A stretch of 64,000 nt of DNA, from contig NZ_QFLI01000001.1 of NCBI RefSeq assembly GCF_003202155.1, forward strand, positions 62,001 to 126,000, in the 5' to 3' direction. The notes beneath the pieces were generated by a model. The model was not told the origin of the DNA. It did not search any database and saw only the letters and a program-made list of their open reading frames with translations. The position numbers and the translations under genes are program-made. The DNA comes from Marinifilum breve (GTDB taxonomy: Bacteria > Bacteroidota > Bacteroidia > Bacteroidales > Marinifilaceae). How positions within the stretch are numbered: the stretch's first letter is position 1; each line of letters opens with the position of its first letter. Positions 10,436 through 18,748 of the stretch are shown in pieces.

Positions 10436-11720
10436 TAAAAAAGATTTGCCTGAAAGGCAAACATCATTCTAACCCAGGGAAAGGGAGAGCAAACGACGGC
10501 CGCCCTGGGTTCATGGATTCTATAATAAATCGTCGCAATTGGGAGTATTGTTCTGTGAGGCGGATTTTAATGCGACGAAAAAGGATGGTTTTACCATAGA
10601 AAACTCACAAAAATATCCTACGCCTTCATATTCTTTGCACAACTTCCTCTCCTCAAGGAGAGGATTGAGGTGAGGTGGCTTGAAATGGATTATACCGAAT
10701 TGACCCAATGAACAAAAAATACCTCATTCTATCTTTCTTCCCGATTAATCGGGACATGCTCTTAAGGAGAAAAGAACACGTAATGTAAAAAAATAGAAAT
10801 GCATTAGTACAATATAATTAAATTGCCTGAAAGGCATACATCATTCTAGCCCAGGGCAAGGGAGAGAATGCGACCGCCGCCCTGGGTTAATGGATTCTGC
10901 AATAAATCGTGGCAATTGGGAGTGTTGTTTTGTGGGGCGGTGTTAATTGCGACGAAAAAGGATGGTTTTACCATAGAAAACTCTCACAAATATCCTACGC
11001 CTTCATATTCTTTGCACAACTTCCTCTCCTTAAGGAGAGGATTGAGGTGAGGTGATTTGAAATGAATTATACCGATTTGCCCCAATAAACAAAAAACACC
11101 TCATTCTATCTTTCTTCCCGATAAGTCGGAACAGGCTCTTAAGGAGAAAAGAACACGTAATGTAAAAAAATAGAAATGCATTAGTACAATATAATTAAAT
11201 TGCTTGAAAGGCAAGGATTATTCTAGCCCAGGGCAAGGGAGAGAATGCGACCGCTGCCCTGGGTTAATAGCACCGTCATGAAATCGTCGCAATTGGGAGT
11301 GTTGTTTTGTGGGGCGGTGTTAATTGCGACGGAAAAGGATGGTTTTTCCATAGATAACTCTCACAAATATTCTACGCCTTCATATTCTTTGCACAACTTC
11401 CTCTCCTCAAGGAGAGGATTGAGGTGAGGTGACTTGAAATGGATTATACCGAATTGACCCTATGAACAAAAAGTACCTCATTCTATCTTTCTTCCCGATT
11501 AATCGGGACAGGCTCTTAAGGAGAAAAGAACACGTGATGTAAAAAAATAGAAATGCATTAGTACAATATAATTAAATTGCCTGAAGGGCATACATCATTC
11601 TAGCCCAGGGCAAGGGAGAGAAAGCGACTGCCGCCCTGGGTTAATAGCACCGTCATGAAATCGTCGCAACTGCAAATCCTAATAGATCTGGAATAACCTT
11701 TGCGACGAAATAAAATTGGG
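10436..11720. repeat. tandem array of a 377-bp hairpin-rich repeat, about 3.4 copies
   Basis: The same unit starts near 10448, 10825, 11201 and 11578 (intervals 377, 376 and 377 bp); the fourth copy is cut short near 11700. Each unit carries hairpins in a fixed order: GCCTGAAAGGC; AACCCAGGG pairing with CCCTGGGTT; TCGTCGCA pairing with TGCGACGA about 45 bp later; CCTCTCCT pairing with AGGAGAGG; and, in copies 1 and 3, CCCGATTAATCGGG. In the fourth copy the TCGTCGCA/TGCGACGA stem is kept although the loop between its arms is different. Short open frames recur in the units but only mirror the repeat. No transposase is present. It may be a non-autonomous element or an array of structured RNA units. 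Confidence 0.8.
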
Positions 11721-12159
11721 ATTTAATTTGTCCTCACTCTAAAAAAACACTTCCGCCTCTACCCTTCTCTTTAGTTTGAAAACACTAATACCTCGAATAG
11801 TTACAAATGGATGTATTTACCTGATAAACAAGCTAAATTAAAATATTACTCACGCTTTTATTTGGAAATTAAAGAAATAATTCTCTAAATTTATCTAACA
11901 ATTCAACCAAGAAACTACTAAAGTAGTAAATCATAAGTGGAATAGATTCTACTACATACTTTAAATACATAAAAGACCATCGGGTTAATGTATTTTACAT
12001 TTGCTGAATGACTCCCTCGATATCGAATGGCATCGGTACTTCGCTGTTAGCAAAACTTAAGCTCCTATTTATTGGACCTGCATGATCTGCAGATTGGTGT
12101 AAATGCGCAAGAAATTGAAGAATACACTTCCAGAGAGCAGGAAAACCAAAAATTACCAG
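11721..12159. other. AT-rich non-coding stretch between two repeat arrays
   Basis: I see no credible gene, RNA or promoter here. It joins the 377-bp repeat array to the 21-bp minisatellite. Confidence 0.4.
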
Positions 12160-12455
12160 AGGTAAACCATTCCGGAATGGAAATAGAAAGTCCATCAGTG
12201 GAAATAGATCCAACAAAAAAGGAAATAGACTGTACGGAAATGAAAATAAATCGATCCAGAACGGAAGAAAATCGAATCTGAATGAAGGAAAATTGATTCA
12301 GAATGAAGAAAAATCAATCCAGAATGGAAGTAATTCGATTCAGAATGAAAGAAAATCGATTCAGAATGAAGAAAAATTGATCCAGATTGAAGGAAAATCA
12401 ATTCAGAATGGAAGAAATTCGATTCTGAAAGGAAGTAAATCAATTCCGATCCTTG
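12160..12455. repeat. 21-bp minisatellite, about 13 degenerate copies
   Basis: Units of the type GAAAATCGATTCAGAATGAAG recur every 21 bp with point changes and a few one-base length differences. Because 21 is a multiple of three, both strands show open frames with seven-residue repeats: about EKSIQNG on the plus strand and HSESIFL on the minus strand. The frames lack good starts and are broken by unit-length changes (stop at 12281, reopening at 12293). I therefore treat it as a repeat and not as a gene. Confidence 0.75.
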
Positions 12456-12561
12456 GAAAATGGAAGAAGTCAGCTGTTGATTCGAAAAACGCGTAAGGGA
12501 TTAAAAACAAAATAATTGAATATTGTTTTAATTTGGAGTAAACTACTTAAACTATATAAAA

Positions 12562-13485
12562 ATGAACAGAGCCAGTAATTTAAAATTAGATTCTTATTTG
12601 CAAACACAAGAGGCTTTAAGCCAGAATGTGAGCATTTATGAAAGCAATGTGAGCATCAAAGTCCAGGTAGATGAATTTACTTTTGATTTACAAGGCTTGT
12701 TGAAATTGAAAGAGGAAGCAGATCAGTCCATAAAGTGGTTGATTGATGAAAAAAATACCATTAAGAAAGCTTTGGAGCTGAAACTCTATTCTTTTTCCAA
12801 TGCCTTGGTCTGTTATGCCAACTCGGTATGCGATAGCGAGATATTGGAAAAGGCATATGTTTCGAAAAAACACCTAAAATGGCTCAGCGAATTGGATCTG
12901 ATTGATTATTACAAGCAAAGCATCGACATAGCCAAAGAGCATGTTACAAGTTTGGAACCCTATGGCATTAGCAAAGCAATTGTTGCAGATGTAGAGAAGG
13001 ATTGCAAAGCCTTTGAGCAAAAGCGATTCAAGCTGCTTGCATTAAAAGAGGAGAAGGCCAATGCTAAGAACGAATACAAAATGCTACAGAAGAAGATCAA
13101 TCAGCTTTTGAACGGCAAGCTGGACCATAGCATAGAAAATTTACGCTCTCTCCATCCCGATTTTGTGAAATACTATTTTGCTACCCGACAAAAGAGCAAA
13201 GAGATACAACATCATTTCGATGTGTTGGGCTACCTAAAAGACAAAGCCACAGGCGAACCCATTGCCCTGGGCAAGGTATGGGTGGAAGGTTTGGACTTAT
13301 CTACGCACATTACCGCAAAAGGAAGCTTTCGATTCAAAGATTTTCCTGAAGGGGAATACCAATTGATTGTAGAAAATATCAATTACAAAAGCTTGTTTGT
13401 GCCCATTCGCCGCTACAAATCGGAACAAAGCAAAATGTATTTGGAAATGGAAGCCATTCCCTTAGAAGCTGAAGCTTCGGTATAA
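12562..13485 (+). CDS. coiled-coil protein with C-terminal carboxypeptidase-regulatory-like domain
   Basis: A 307-residue protein without signal peptide or membrane helix. Residues about 40-215 are highly charged and helical, with long heptad-like stretches (LLALKEEKANAKNEYKMLQ). The last 90 residues form a beta-sandwich-like domain (VLGYLKDKATGEPIALGKV, then GSFRFKDFPEGEYQLIVENI), the CarboxypepD_reg/CNA-B pattern common in Bacteroidota. The domain usually sits in secreted or receptor proteins, so its place behind a cytoplasmic-looking coiled coil is unusual. The gene is isolated between the minisatellite and the cassette array. Function unknown. Confidence 0.75.
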   Translation: MNRASNLKLDSYLQTQEALSQNVSIYESNVSIKVQVDEFTFDLQGLLKLKEEADQSIKWLIDEKNTIKKALELKLYSFSNALVCYANSVCDSEILEKAYVSKKHLKWLSELDLIDYYKQSIDIAKEHVTSLEPYGISKAIVADVEKDCKAFEQKRFKLLALKEEKANAKNEYKMLQKKINQLLNGKLDHSIENLRSLHPDFVKYYFATRQKSKEIQHHFDVLGYLKDKATGEPIALGKVWVEGLDLSTHITAKGSFRFKDFPEGEYQLIVENINYKSLFVPIRRYKSEQSKMYLEMEAIPLEAEASV

Positions 13486-13779
13486 TCAGCATAAAAATAT
13501 AGTAGGTGTCTTATCCCCTGCTAAACTTCGAATTGTACCAAAAAGGGAGCAAACAAAACCAATTTGTGGCAATAATGTCAAAGTTTGGTTGATATTCCAT
13601 CATAATTATGTAGATTGATTCTAATTTTCTTCCTGAATAGTGCGCAAATACAAGTTTATGGGTAAAATAGATAATTCTCTTAAAATTTATTACTGTAAAA
13701 TATTTGCTTTGAAAATGATTGTTTATAAATTTGATTTTCACCACACATGAAAATGATGTAAAAAGAACAAAGGACAGAT
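13486..13779. other. intergenic stretch before the integron relic
   Basis: About 290 AT-rich bases with no gene I can support. It forms the left flank of the cassette array. Confidence 0.35.
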
Positions 13780-13940
13780 TTGCCAGATGTGAAAATGAGC
13801 ATGGGACATGAAGCTAGTAGTGCAAGGGTGATTTACACTCACGTGAGCAAATTATCTCTTGCAAAAATTAAAAGGCCGTTAGATACAATCCTAAAAGATA
13901 AACAACTAAATTACAACAACATACACAAAACAACAGATAA
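13780..13940 (+). pseudogene. relic of the C-terminus of a tyrosine recombinase, probable integron integrase
   Basis: Translation from 13780 reads LPDVKMSMGHEASSARVIY and continues THVSKLSLAKIKRPLDTIL. This matches the last 40 or so residues of tyrosine recombinases: the conserved LGH box (here MGH), the catalytic Tyr in IYTHVS, and a KxPLD tail typical of Bacteroidota enzymes. The remaining roughly 250 residues and the other catalytic residues are absent upstream, so it cannot be active. It points in the same direction as the cassettes, and the frame ends just past the attI-like site. A same-strand integrase is known from inverted-type integrons of several non-proteobacterial lineages; the link to IntI rather than another Xer-like enzyme is inferred from what follows it. 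Confidence 0.75.
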
Positions 13941-13947
13941 AGTAGAT

Positions 13948-13980
13948 AAAGTGCATTGCACTTTATATATACGTTGTGTG
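13948..13980 (+). repeat. attI-like site at the head of the cassette array
   Basis: A near-perfect palindrome, AAAGTGCATTGCACTTT (13948-13964), is followed by a GTTGTGTG core (13973-13980) of GTTRRRY type where cassette A begins. The same arrangement recurs at 16969-17002 after the second integrase relic. Being next to an integrase end and just before the first cassette fits an attI recombination site. Function is inferred. Confidence 0.55.
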
Positions 13981-14024
13981 CAATTTTGAGTGAGCGATTG
14001 AGATAAGAAGTGAACTTATAAATT

Positions 14025-15479
14025 ATGAAAATTACTGAAGAGCAAATACAAAACGAATTATTAGGAAAATATAAACCTCTGACTGTTGAGTCAGGTATAA
14101 CTACTTTCCCTTTTTCAGATTTATCAGATAGAGAGTTTGAATTGCTATCATACCTTTTAGTAAAAGAAAAAATTGAAAATGAATCGTTCGGAAATCATAC
14201 TGATATTGCATTAATGCAGGGAGTTGCAGAAAGGGGGCGCGATTGTGTACTTTATCAAAATGGAGAAGTTTCGGGATTAATACAATGCAAAAAATATCAA
14301 GCTAGATTTACGAAACCTCAATTTTTGAAAGAGTTAATAAAGTTTGCACTATTTGCTATTAAAGACACTGCAATATTACCAAACAGGGAGAATTTTGAAT
14401 ATTATTTATTTGTTTCTTATGATATAACGGAGCCAACACTAACACTAATAAAGTCTTTCAACTCTGAAATTGAAAAGGAAATATCGGATAACGTAATAAC
14501 CAAGTATACAGATGAAGTAATAAATGAATATGAATCGTTTAGCTCCTTTACGGCAAATCAACCTACACAAGCTATTTATGATATTCTTAAGAAAATAAGT
14601 GTCAAATATTATAATTCGACGGATTTATCAAGAGAACTAAATTCGAATATCAAACTTGCCCAAAGTTTTTTTAAAATAATGTCAGTTGTTGATTTGGAAG
14701 GAGCTGACAATGTAATTAGGAAAGCATTAGATGACTATGGGTTAAGAATGCTAACAGATATTGATTTAAAATCACTACAACAGCGAATCGGAGAAACAGA
14801 AGATAAAGATAGAATAAACTTGGGATTCGTAGATTTCTTTGGGTATAGCACAGAATTCTTTAAATTTATAAAAGGTGATGAGTTAAAAAAACTTATGACA
14901 AGCATTGCTGATGTAATTGGAGTGATTAACAAACAGCAACTTGATTTTGTTAATTCTCAAATTCATGAGCATATTCAACAGAAAATAACCCACGAATTAC
15001 TATTCTTCAATAAAATACACGTATTTAGTATTGGTATTGCAGCTCCTTATCTTTTTAAGCGATTGAGTTTGAAATTAATATCAAAGACAATGCCTCAAGA
15101 AATGATTCCTAAAATCTATCCTCACTCAAAATTGAGTAAAGATGATTTGATTAATGAAATATCTGAACAGTTATATGAATCAAGTAATCGTGTTATGAAA
15201 GGGGATTACAGTCAATTGGCTGGGGACTCCAATCTTGTTCAATTTAAGATTAATTTATACACTCATATGCATCAAGGTTTAAAAAATATTGCAGATGCTA
15301 AAAAAGTCTTTAACAAAGATATTGAGCTTTTAAAACCAGTTTTAGATGAAATAGAAGAATTAATTGGAAAATTGATTCCAGATTCGCGGACTGTAGTAAT
15401 TAAAGATGGTTCATTCTTTGATAACAAAGACGATATTTCATTATTAAAAAAGACTATTGATAAAATTGAGGATAACTAA
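14025..15479 (+). CDS. cassette A gene 1: Mrr-like restriction-endonuclease-fold protein
   Basis: A 484-residue protein. Residues about 28-125 have the PD-(D/E)xK pattern of Mrr_cat-type nucleases: FSDLSDREFELLSYLL, then ERGRDCVLY with D73, then LIQCKKY giving Q87-x-K89. The remaining 350 residues are helical and unlike anything I recognise; they probably sense or bind a partner. Several phage-defence proteins couple such an N-terminal nuclease to a sensor region, for instance in ABC-3C-type systems. It is followed 33 bp later by a 114-residue protein in the same cassette, so the two probably act together. Nuclease fold is well supported; a defence role is inference. Confidence 0.7.
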   Translation: MKITEEQIQNELLGKYKPLTVESGITTFPFSDLSDREFELLSYLLVKEKIENESFGNHTDIALMQGVAERGRDCVLYQNGEVSGLIQCKKYQARFTKPQFLKELIKFALFAIKDTAILPNRENFEYYLFVSYDITEPTLTLIKSFNSEIEKEISDNVITKYTDEVINEYESFSSFTANQPTQAIYDILKKISVKYYNSTDLSRELNSNIKLAQSFFKIMSVVDLEGADNVIRKALDDYGLRMLTDIDLKSLQQRIGETEDKDRINLGFVDFFGYSTEFFKFIKGDELKKLMTSIADVIGVINKQQLDFVNSQIHEHIQQKITHELLFFNKIHVFSIGIAAPYLFKRLSLKLISKTMPQEMIPKIYPHSKLSKDDLINEISEQLYESSNRVMKGDYSQLAGDSNLVQFKINLYTHMHQGLKNIADAKKVFNKDIELLKPVLDEIEELIGKLIPDSRTVVIKDGSFFDNKDDISLLKKTIDKIEDN

Positions 15480-15512
15480 ATGTGATTACTTGATTCAACA
15501 AAAACGTACAAT

Positions 15513-15857
15513 ATGCATTGGAAAACAAAAAGGAAGATATTAAGTACTGAGAAAATTTACTTAACACATAAAGACCTTGAGTCAGAGCACTGTTACGAAG
15601 TTAGGCTTCAATTACCTGAAAGTGAATACATACTAATCGACTTAAGGTATGAATTTCCAACAAGAATCAGATATGAAAGCTTAATTCCCCATGGTTTTAG
15701 GTATAATGAGGATACTGATAATCCTATTCAAATTTATAATAAAAGGAGAACCTTAGAATTCTTGGAGAATACTAAAAATGATGATAAAGGCAATCAAGAA
15801 ACAATAGAAATTGTAATTGATTTAATAAATGAAATGCAAAATTTACGTTTTAGGTAA
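15513..15857 (+). CDS. cassette A gene 2: small protein of unknown function
   Basis: A 114-residue soluble protein with no signal peptide. It begins MHWKTKRKILSTEKIYLTHK, has a beta-rich middle (EYILIDLRYEFPTRIRYESL) and ends in a helix (IEIVIDLINEMQNLRF). I recognise no family. It shares cassette A with the nuclease-like gene, only 33 bp apart, and the attC starts 7 bp after its stop. A two-gene cassette suggests a pair that must move together, such as effector with regulator or immunity protein. That is inference. Confidence 0.6.
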   Translation: MHWKTKRKILSTEKIYLTHKDLESEHCYEVRLQLPESEYILIDLRYEFPTRIRYESLIPHGFRYNEDTDNPIQIYNKRRTLEFLENTKNDDKGNQETIEIVIDLINEMQNLRFR

Positions 15858-15863
15858 AAAAAC

Positions 15864-16001
15864 TGCACACAACATTTTGTATAAGTAATGGCAGGCAATG
15901 TGGTAAATATCAAGGTTTGTAGCCCGCTCAAACTGCATAGCGGTTTGACAGGAAACTACCACGCAATCTGCCACTACTCATACAATTTACCGTTGTGTGT
16001 G
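15864..16001 (+). repeat. attC of cassette A
   Basis: Opens with TGCACACAAC (15864-15873), the exact reverse complement of the bases starting cassette A (GTTGTGTGCA), and closes with GTTGTGTGTG (15992-16001). The inner arms TGTATAAGTAATGGCAG and CTGCCACTACTCATACA pair with two mismatches, as in attC L boxes. A further inner hairpin surrounds TAGCCCGCTCAAAC. Confidence 0.8.
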
Positions 16002-16031
16002 ATATAATTAAAAACAAAAAAATAAGAACAA

Positions 16032-16622
16032 ATGAAAAAGATTAAAGTTTTCCTCATTATTTTATTATCTCTAATATCGATAGTATCGATATTCTTATAC
16101 ATCAACAGAGATAAATTTACTTACGTTGGTTCTGTTGACTATGTTGATGTTGACTGCAGTAAGAAAATCGAAATACTAAATGAAGTCTATAAAAGTGACC
16201 AAAAAATAAGACGAGAGAATAATCTAATTAAGAATGCAAAGGAAGACCATAGGAATCAAGAATTAGTTATAAGTATTATTGAAAAATGTGGAATGCCAAC
16301 CTTAAAGGAAGTAAATCAAAAACAAATGAATGCAATTTGGTTGGGATTGCAACATACTGAATATAAATATCGAAAAAAGTATTTTCCTCTTATTGAAAAA
16401 GCTGTAAAAAATGGCGATTTAAGCAAAGAGCATTATGCTTTAATGAAAGATAGAATTCTGATGGATGAAGGTAAACCTCAAATATATGGAAGCCAAATTA
16501 AAAATGGCAAATTGTATGATTTAGAAGAGCCAGAAACTGTCAATGAAAGAAGACAGAAAATGGGATTAGAACCAATAGAAGATTATCTAAAAAGATTTAA
16601 CATTACATTTGACGCTAACTAG
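16032..16622 (+). CDS. cassette B: membrane-anchored DUF6624-like protein
   Basis: A 196-residue protein with one N-terminal hydrophobic segment (VFLIILLSLISIVSIFLYI) acting as anchor or uncleaved signal. The C-terminal half matches the DUF6624 pattern: NAIWLGLQHTEY, then KKYFPLIEKAVKNGDLSKEH, then MDEGKPQIYGSQI and RRQKMGLEPIEDYL. DUF6624 proteins are scattered, often as single genes, and have no known activity. The gene starts 39 bp after the cassette start and is its only gene. Family call is fairly safe; function unknown. Confidence 0.75.
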   Translation: MKKIKVFLIILLSLISIVSIFLYINRDKFTYVGSVDYVDVDCSKKIEILNEVYKSDQKIRRENNLIKNAKEDHRNQELVISIIEKCGMPTLKEVNQKQMNAIWLGLQHTEYKYRKKYFPLIEKAVKNGDLSKEHYALMKDRILMDEGKPQIYGSQIKNGKLYDLEEPETVNERRQKMGLEPIEDYLKRFNITFDAN

Positions 16623-16627
16623 AAATA

Positions 16628-16730
16628 CCACACACAACAATCTATATAAAGAATAGGCGTGACAGTGGTAAATTCAACGGTTTTAGCCCGCATCAATATC
16701 TAAACAGTTTGATAGGTTTGAAATCCGCAA
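16628..16730 (+). repeat. attC of cassette B, left half, interrupted
   Basis: CCACACACAAC (16628-16638) is the reverse complement of the cassette B start over ten bases. The following 80 bp align with the left half of the cassette A attC (GTGGTAAATTCAACGG, TAGCCCGC, CAGTTTGATAGG). The expected right half stops near 16730. In its place lie a foreign segment, a second integrase relic and a second attI-like site. Confidence 0.65.
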
Positions 16731-16784
16731 TCGCGCCGCTGCCGCACGAAACGAAGTTCGATAAAATCAATCCCTTCGTGTGGC

Positions 16785-16840
16785 TCCATTTCTATAACAA
16801 AACCACACGAGAGAACTCGTGTGGCAGCTAGGGAGGATAA
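16785..16840 (+). repeat. partial copy of the family-3 hairpin block
   Basis: The hairpin CCACACGAG / CTCGTGTGG with its flank resembles the block found in the attC regions of cassettes E, G and I, though the rest of that block is missing here. Confidence 0.5.
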
Positions 16841-16846
16841 GACGTG

Positions 16847-16968
16847 ATGCAAGAGTGATTTACACCCGCATGAGCAAATAATCTCTTGCAAAAATTAAAA
16901 ATTTGTTAGACAGGATTTTAGATAATAACAAACACAATAACTTACAAAAACCAACGGATAAGTAATAT
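16847..16968 (+). pseudogene. second relic of the recombinase C-terminus, inside the array
   Basis: The segment from about 16847 reads ARVIYTRMSK, stop, SLAKIKNLLDRIL, and aligns with the relic at 13780-13940 at both DNA and protein level. It has lost the MGH box and has an in-frame stop, so it is more decayed. It is followed by the same attI-like palindrome. This indicates duplication of the integron head, or fusion of two arrays by recombination. Confidence 0.7.
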
Positions 16969-17002
16969 AAAGTGCATTGCAATTTAGCCATACGTTGGGG
17001 CA
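16969..17002 (+). repeat. second attI-like site
   Basis: AAAGTGCATTGCAATTT (16969-16985) repeats the palindrome at 13948 with one mismatch in pairing. GTTGGGGCA (16994-17002) follows at the same distance and starts cassette C. Confidence 0.55.
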
Positions 17003-17013
17003 CATTAAATAAA

Positions 17014-18663
17014 ATGAGAAAACTACTTACATTAATATTCTTGACCTTTAGTTTCTATAGTTTTTCGCAGACAATAGAAGACTTTAAGATTGATTTTGAG
17101 AAATCTCTCGACCAAGGTTTTGACGAAGAACAACTAAATCAAATGTTCAGAACCTATTCAAATCTTTTGACTCCTCATAGTGATATAACTCAACTCACAG
17201 CAGGAATTAAAGGAGAGTCTATTCAACAATACCCTTTGAATTCCTTTAAATCTGAAAAAATATATAAAAAGAACATTAACAAACTCTTTGACTCTGATAA
17301 CTCGTACCAAAGAATTTTAGCTTATTTAGTCATTGCAGGTTCAGGGGACAAATCATTTGAAAAAGGATTGCTTAAAAAAATAGAGATTGAAACAAACAAA
17401 GGAAATCTCATTTGGGCGGGAATGGCATTACTTTATCTAAACACAGAATACACTACTCCATTATTCGATTTTCTAGTAGAGAATGAAACATTTGGGGACG
17501 CCCATATGCTTCCATTATATTTTAAATTAAACCCAGATTCTTTACAATCAACAGCATATCAAAGAATCCACAGCGAAAATGTAACAGCAAAAATTCTAGC
17601 AGCTCAAATTTTATCAGCAACAGAAAAAAATGAAAAAACCGAAAAATTATTACTTGAAGCTGTTAAAAATTGGGATTACAACATAAAAGGCTATGCTATT
17701 TACTCGGTTAAAGTTTTGGAAATTGGAAATCTGCTTGAATCCTTCCAACCATTATTAGATAGCACTCAAACACGTTCAATTGCAATAGAAGCATTAGCAA
17801 ATAGTCTAACAAAAGATGATGTTGATTACTTAAAAGCTCTTGTTGCAGAGCAGGACACTGTTTCAGAAGATTTCTTAGATGGTTTTTACAAATCAACCAA
17901 TCCCGAAAACGTTAAATTTTGGCTTGAAGTTTTACGAACTAAACCAGTACCTAAAGAGTACTACTTCAATAACAATAAACAACCGCTTCTTTACTCAAAC
18001 GAAATTCTTCCCGAACTTCAATTGACATTGATGGAATGCAAAAACCCTGATATAATAAAATACTTGGTAAAAGGTTTAGAGGGAAGAACTGATGAAAAAT
18101 CTATAAATATCCTACTCGAATTATTAAGCCACAATGACTCTTCAGTTCGGTATTGGACAGCGTCTGCTCTGAAAAGGGCTGATTCACCATTGGTAATTAA
18201 TGAAATCATAAGATTAATAAAATCTCCTGTATACAGAACGGTAGCGTTTACAGACATTCTAATCAATAACGATATAGATACTTTACAAACGACTTTTGAG
18301 TCTATTTATAATGACAACCCAAACAGAGATTGGAAAAGAAGTTCAATAGAATACCTTTCTACTTTCCCTCTTGCCAGTCATAGGGAAATTTTTAGAGCAA
18401 TATTGAGCGATAAGGAAGAAGACACATTCATAAAAAGAAATGCTGCATTGGGACTTGGACGATTAAAAGATGAAAATTCTGTTGACTTAATAATTGAAGC
18501 CTGCAAAGAAGAAAGTGAAGCGAGTGACTACAATGCACAGGTTTTTCTTAGTGCTTTGTCTATGATAAAAGGAGAAAAAGCTAAAAATTACATTTCTAGT
18601 TTCAAGAATAGTAAAGAACAAAATATTCAGTTATTAGTAAATGAAATATTAATGAATTGGTAA
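17014..18663 (+). CDS. cassette C: exported HEAT-repeat protein
   Basis: About 549 residues from the ATG at 17014, which gives a clean signal peptide (MRKLLTLIFLTFSFYSFSQ); an upstream in-frame ATG at 16972 lies inside the attI-like site and adds no signal. The mature protein is made of alpha-helical HEAT-like repeats, for example SVRYWTASALKRADSP and KRNAALGLGRLKDENSVDL toward the C-terminus. Such solenoids bind other proteins. It is the only gene of cassette C, with 8 bp between its stop and the attC. Exported solenoid architecture is clear; partner and role are unknown. Confidence 0.75.
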   Translation: MRKLLTLIFLTFSFYSFSQTIEDFKIDFEKSLDQGFDEEQLNQMFRTYSNLLTPHSDITQLTAGIKGESIQQYPLNSFKSEKIYKKNINKLFDSDNSYQRILAYLVIAGSGDKSFEKGLLKKIEIETNKGNLIWAGMALLYLNTEYTTPLFDFLVENETFGDAHMLPLYFKLNPDSLQSTAYQRIHSENVTAKILAAQILSATEKNEKTEKLLLEAVKNWDYNIKGYAIYSVKVLEIGNLLESFQPLLDSTQTRSIAIEALANSLTKDDVDYLKALVAEQDTVSEDFLDGFYKSTNPENVKFWLEVLRTKPVPKEYYFNNNKQPLLYSNEILPELQLTLMECKNPDIIKYLVKGLEGRTDEKSINILLELLSHNDSSVRYWTASALKRADSPLVINEIIRLIKSPVYRTVAFTDILINNDIDTLQTTFESIYNDNPNRDWKRSSIEYLSTFPLASHREIFRAILSDKEEDTFIKRNAALGLGRLKDENSVDLIIEACKEESEASDYNAQVFLSALSMIKGEKAKNYISSFKNSKEQNIQLLVNEILMNW

Positions 18664-18670
18664 AAAACGA

Positions 18671-18742
18671 TGCCCCAACAATGGGTATAGTGCATAGCTT
18701 CCTAACGTCAGCTACGACACCATACCCGGAACGTTATAGGCC
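18671..18742 (+). repeat. attC of cassette C (short, classical form)
   Basis: TGCCCCAAC (18671-18679) is the exact reverse complement of the cassette C start. The inner arms GGGTATAGTG and CACCATACCC pair with one bulged base, and GTTATAGGCC closes it. At 72 bp it is close to the standard attC size and the most canonical of the array. Confidence 0.85.
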
Positions 18743-18748
18743 ATAAAA

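Noticed and set aside
10868-11427. Two similar 60-residue open frames in the repeats
   Set aside because: They simply translate the same repeat unit twice, are not open over their full length in copy 1 and show no coding logic beyond the DNA repeat.
10436-11720. 377-bp repeats as a CRISPR array
   Set aside because: Units are far too long, have no spacer structure and there are no cas genes.
12195-12443. Minus-strand 82-residue heptad-repeat protein
   Set aside because: Frame openness follows from the 21-bp repeat; the other strand is equally open.
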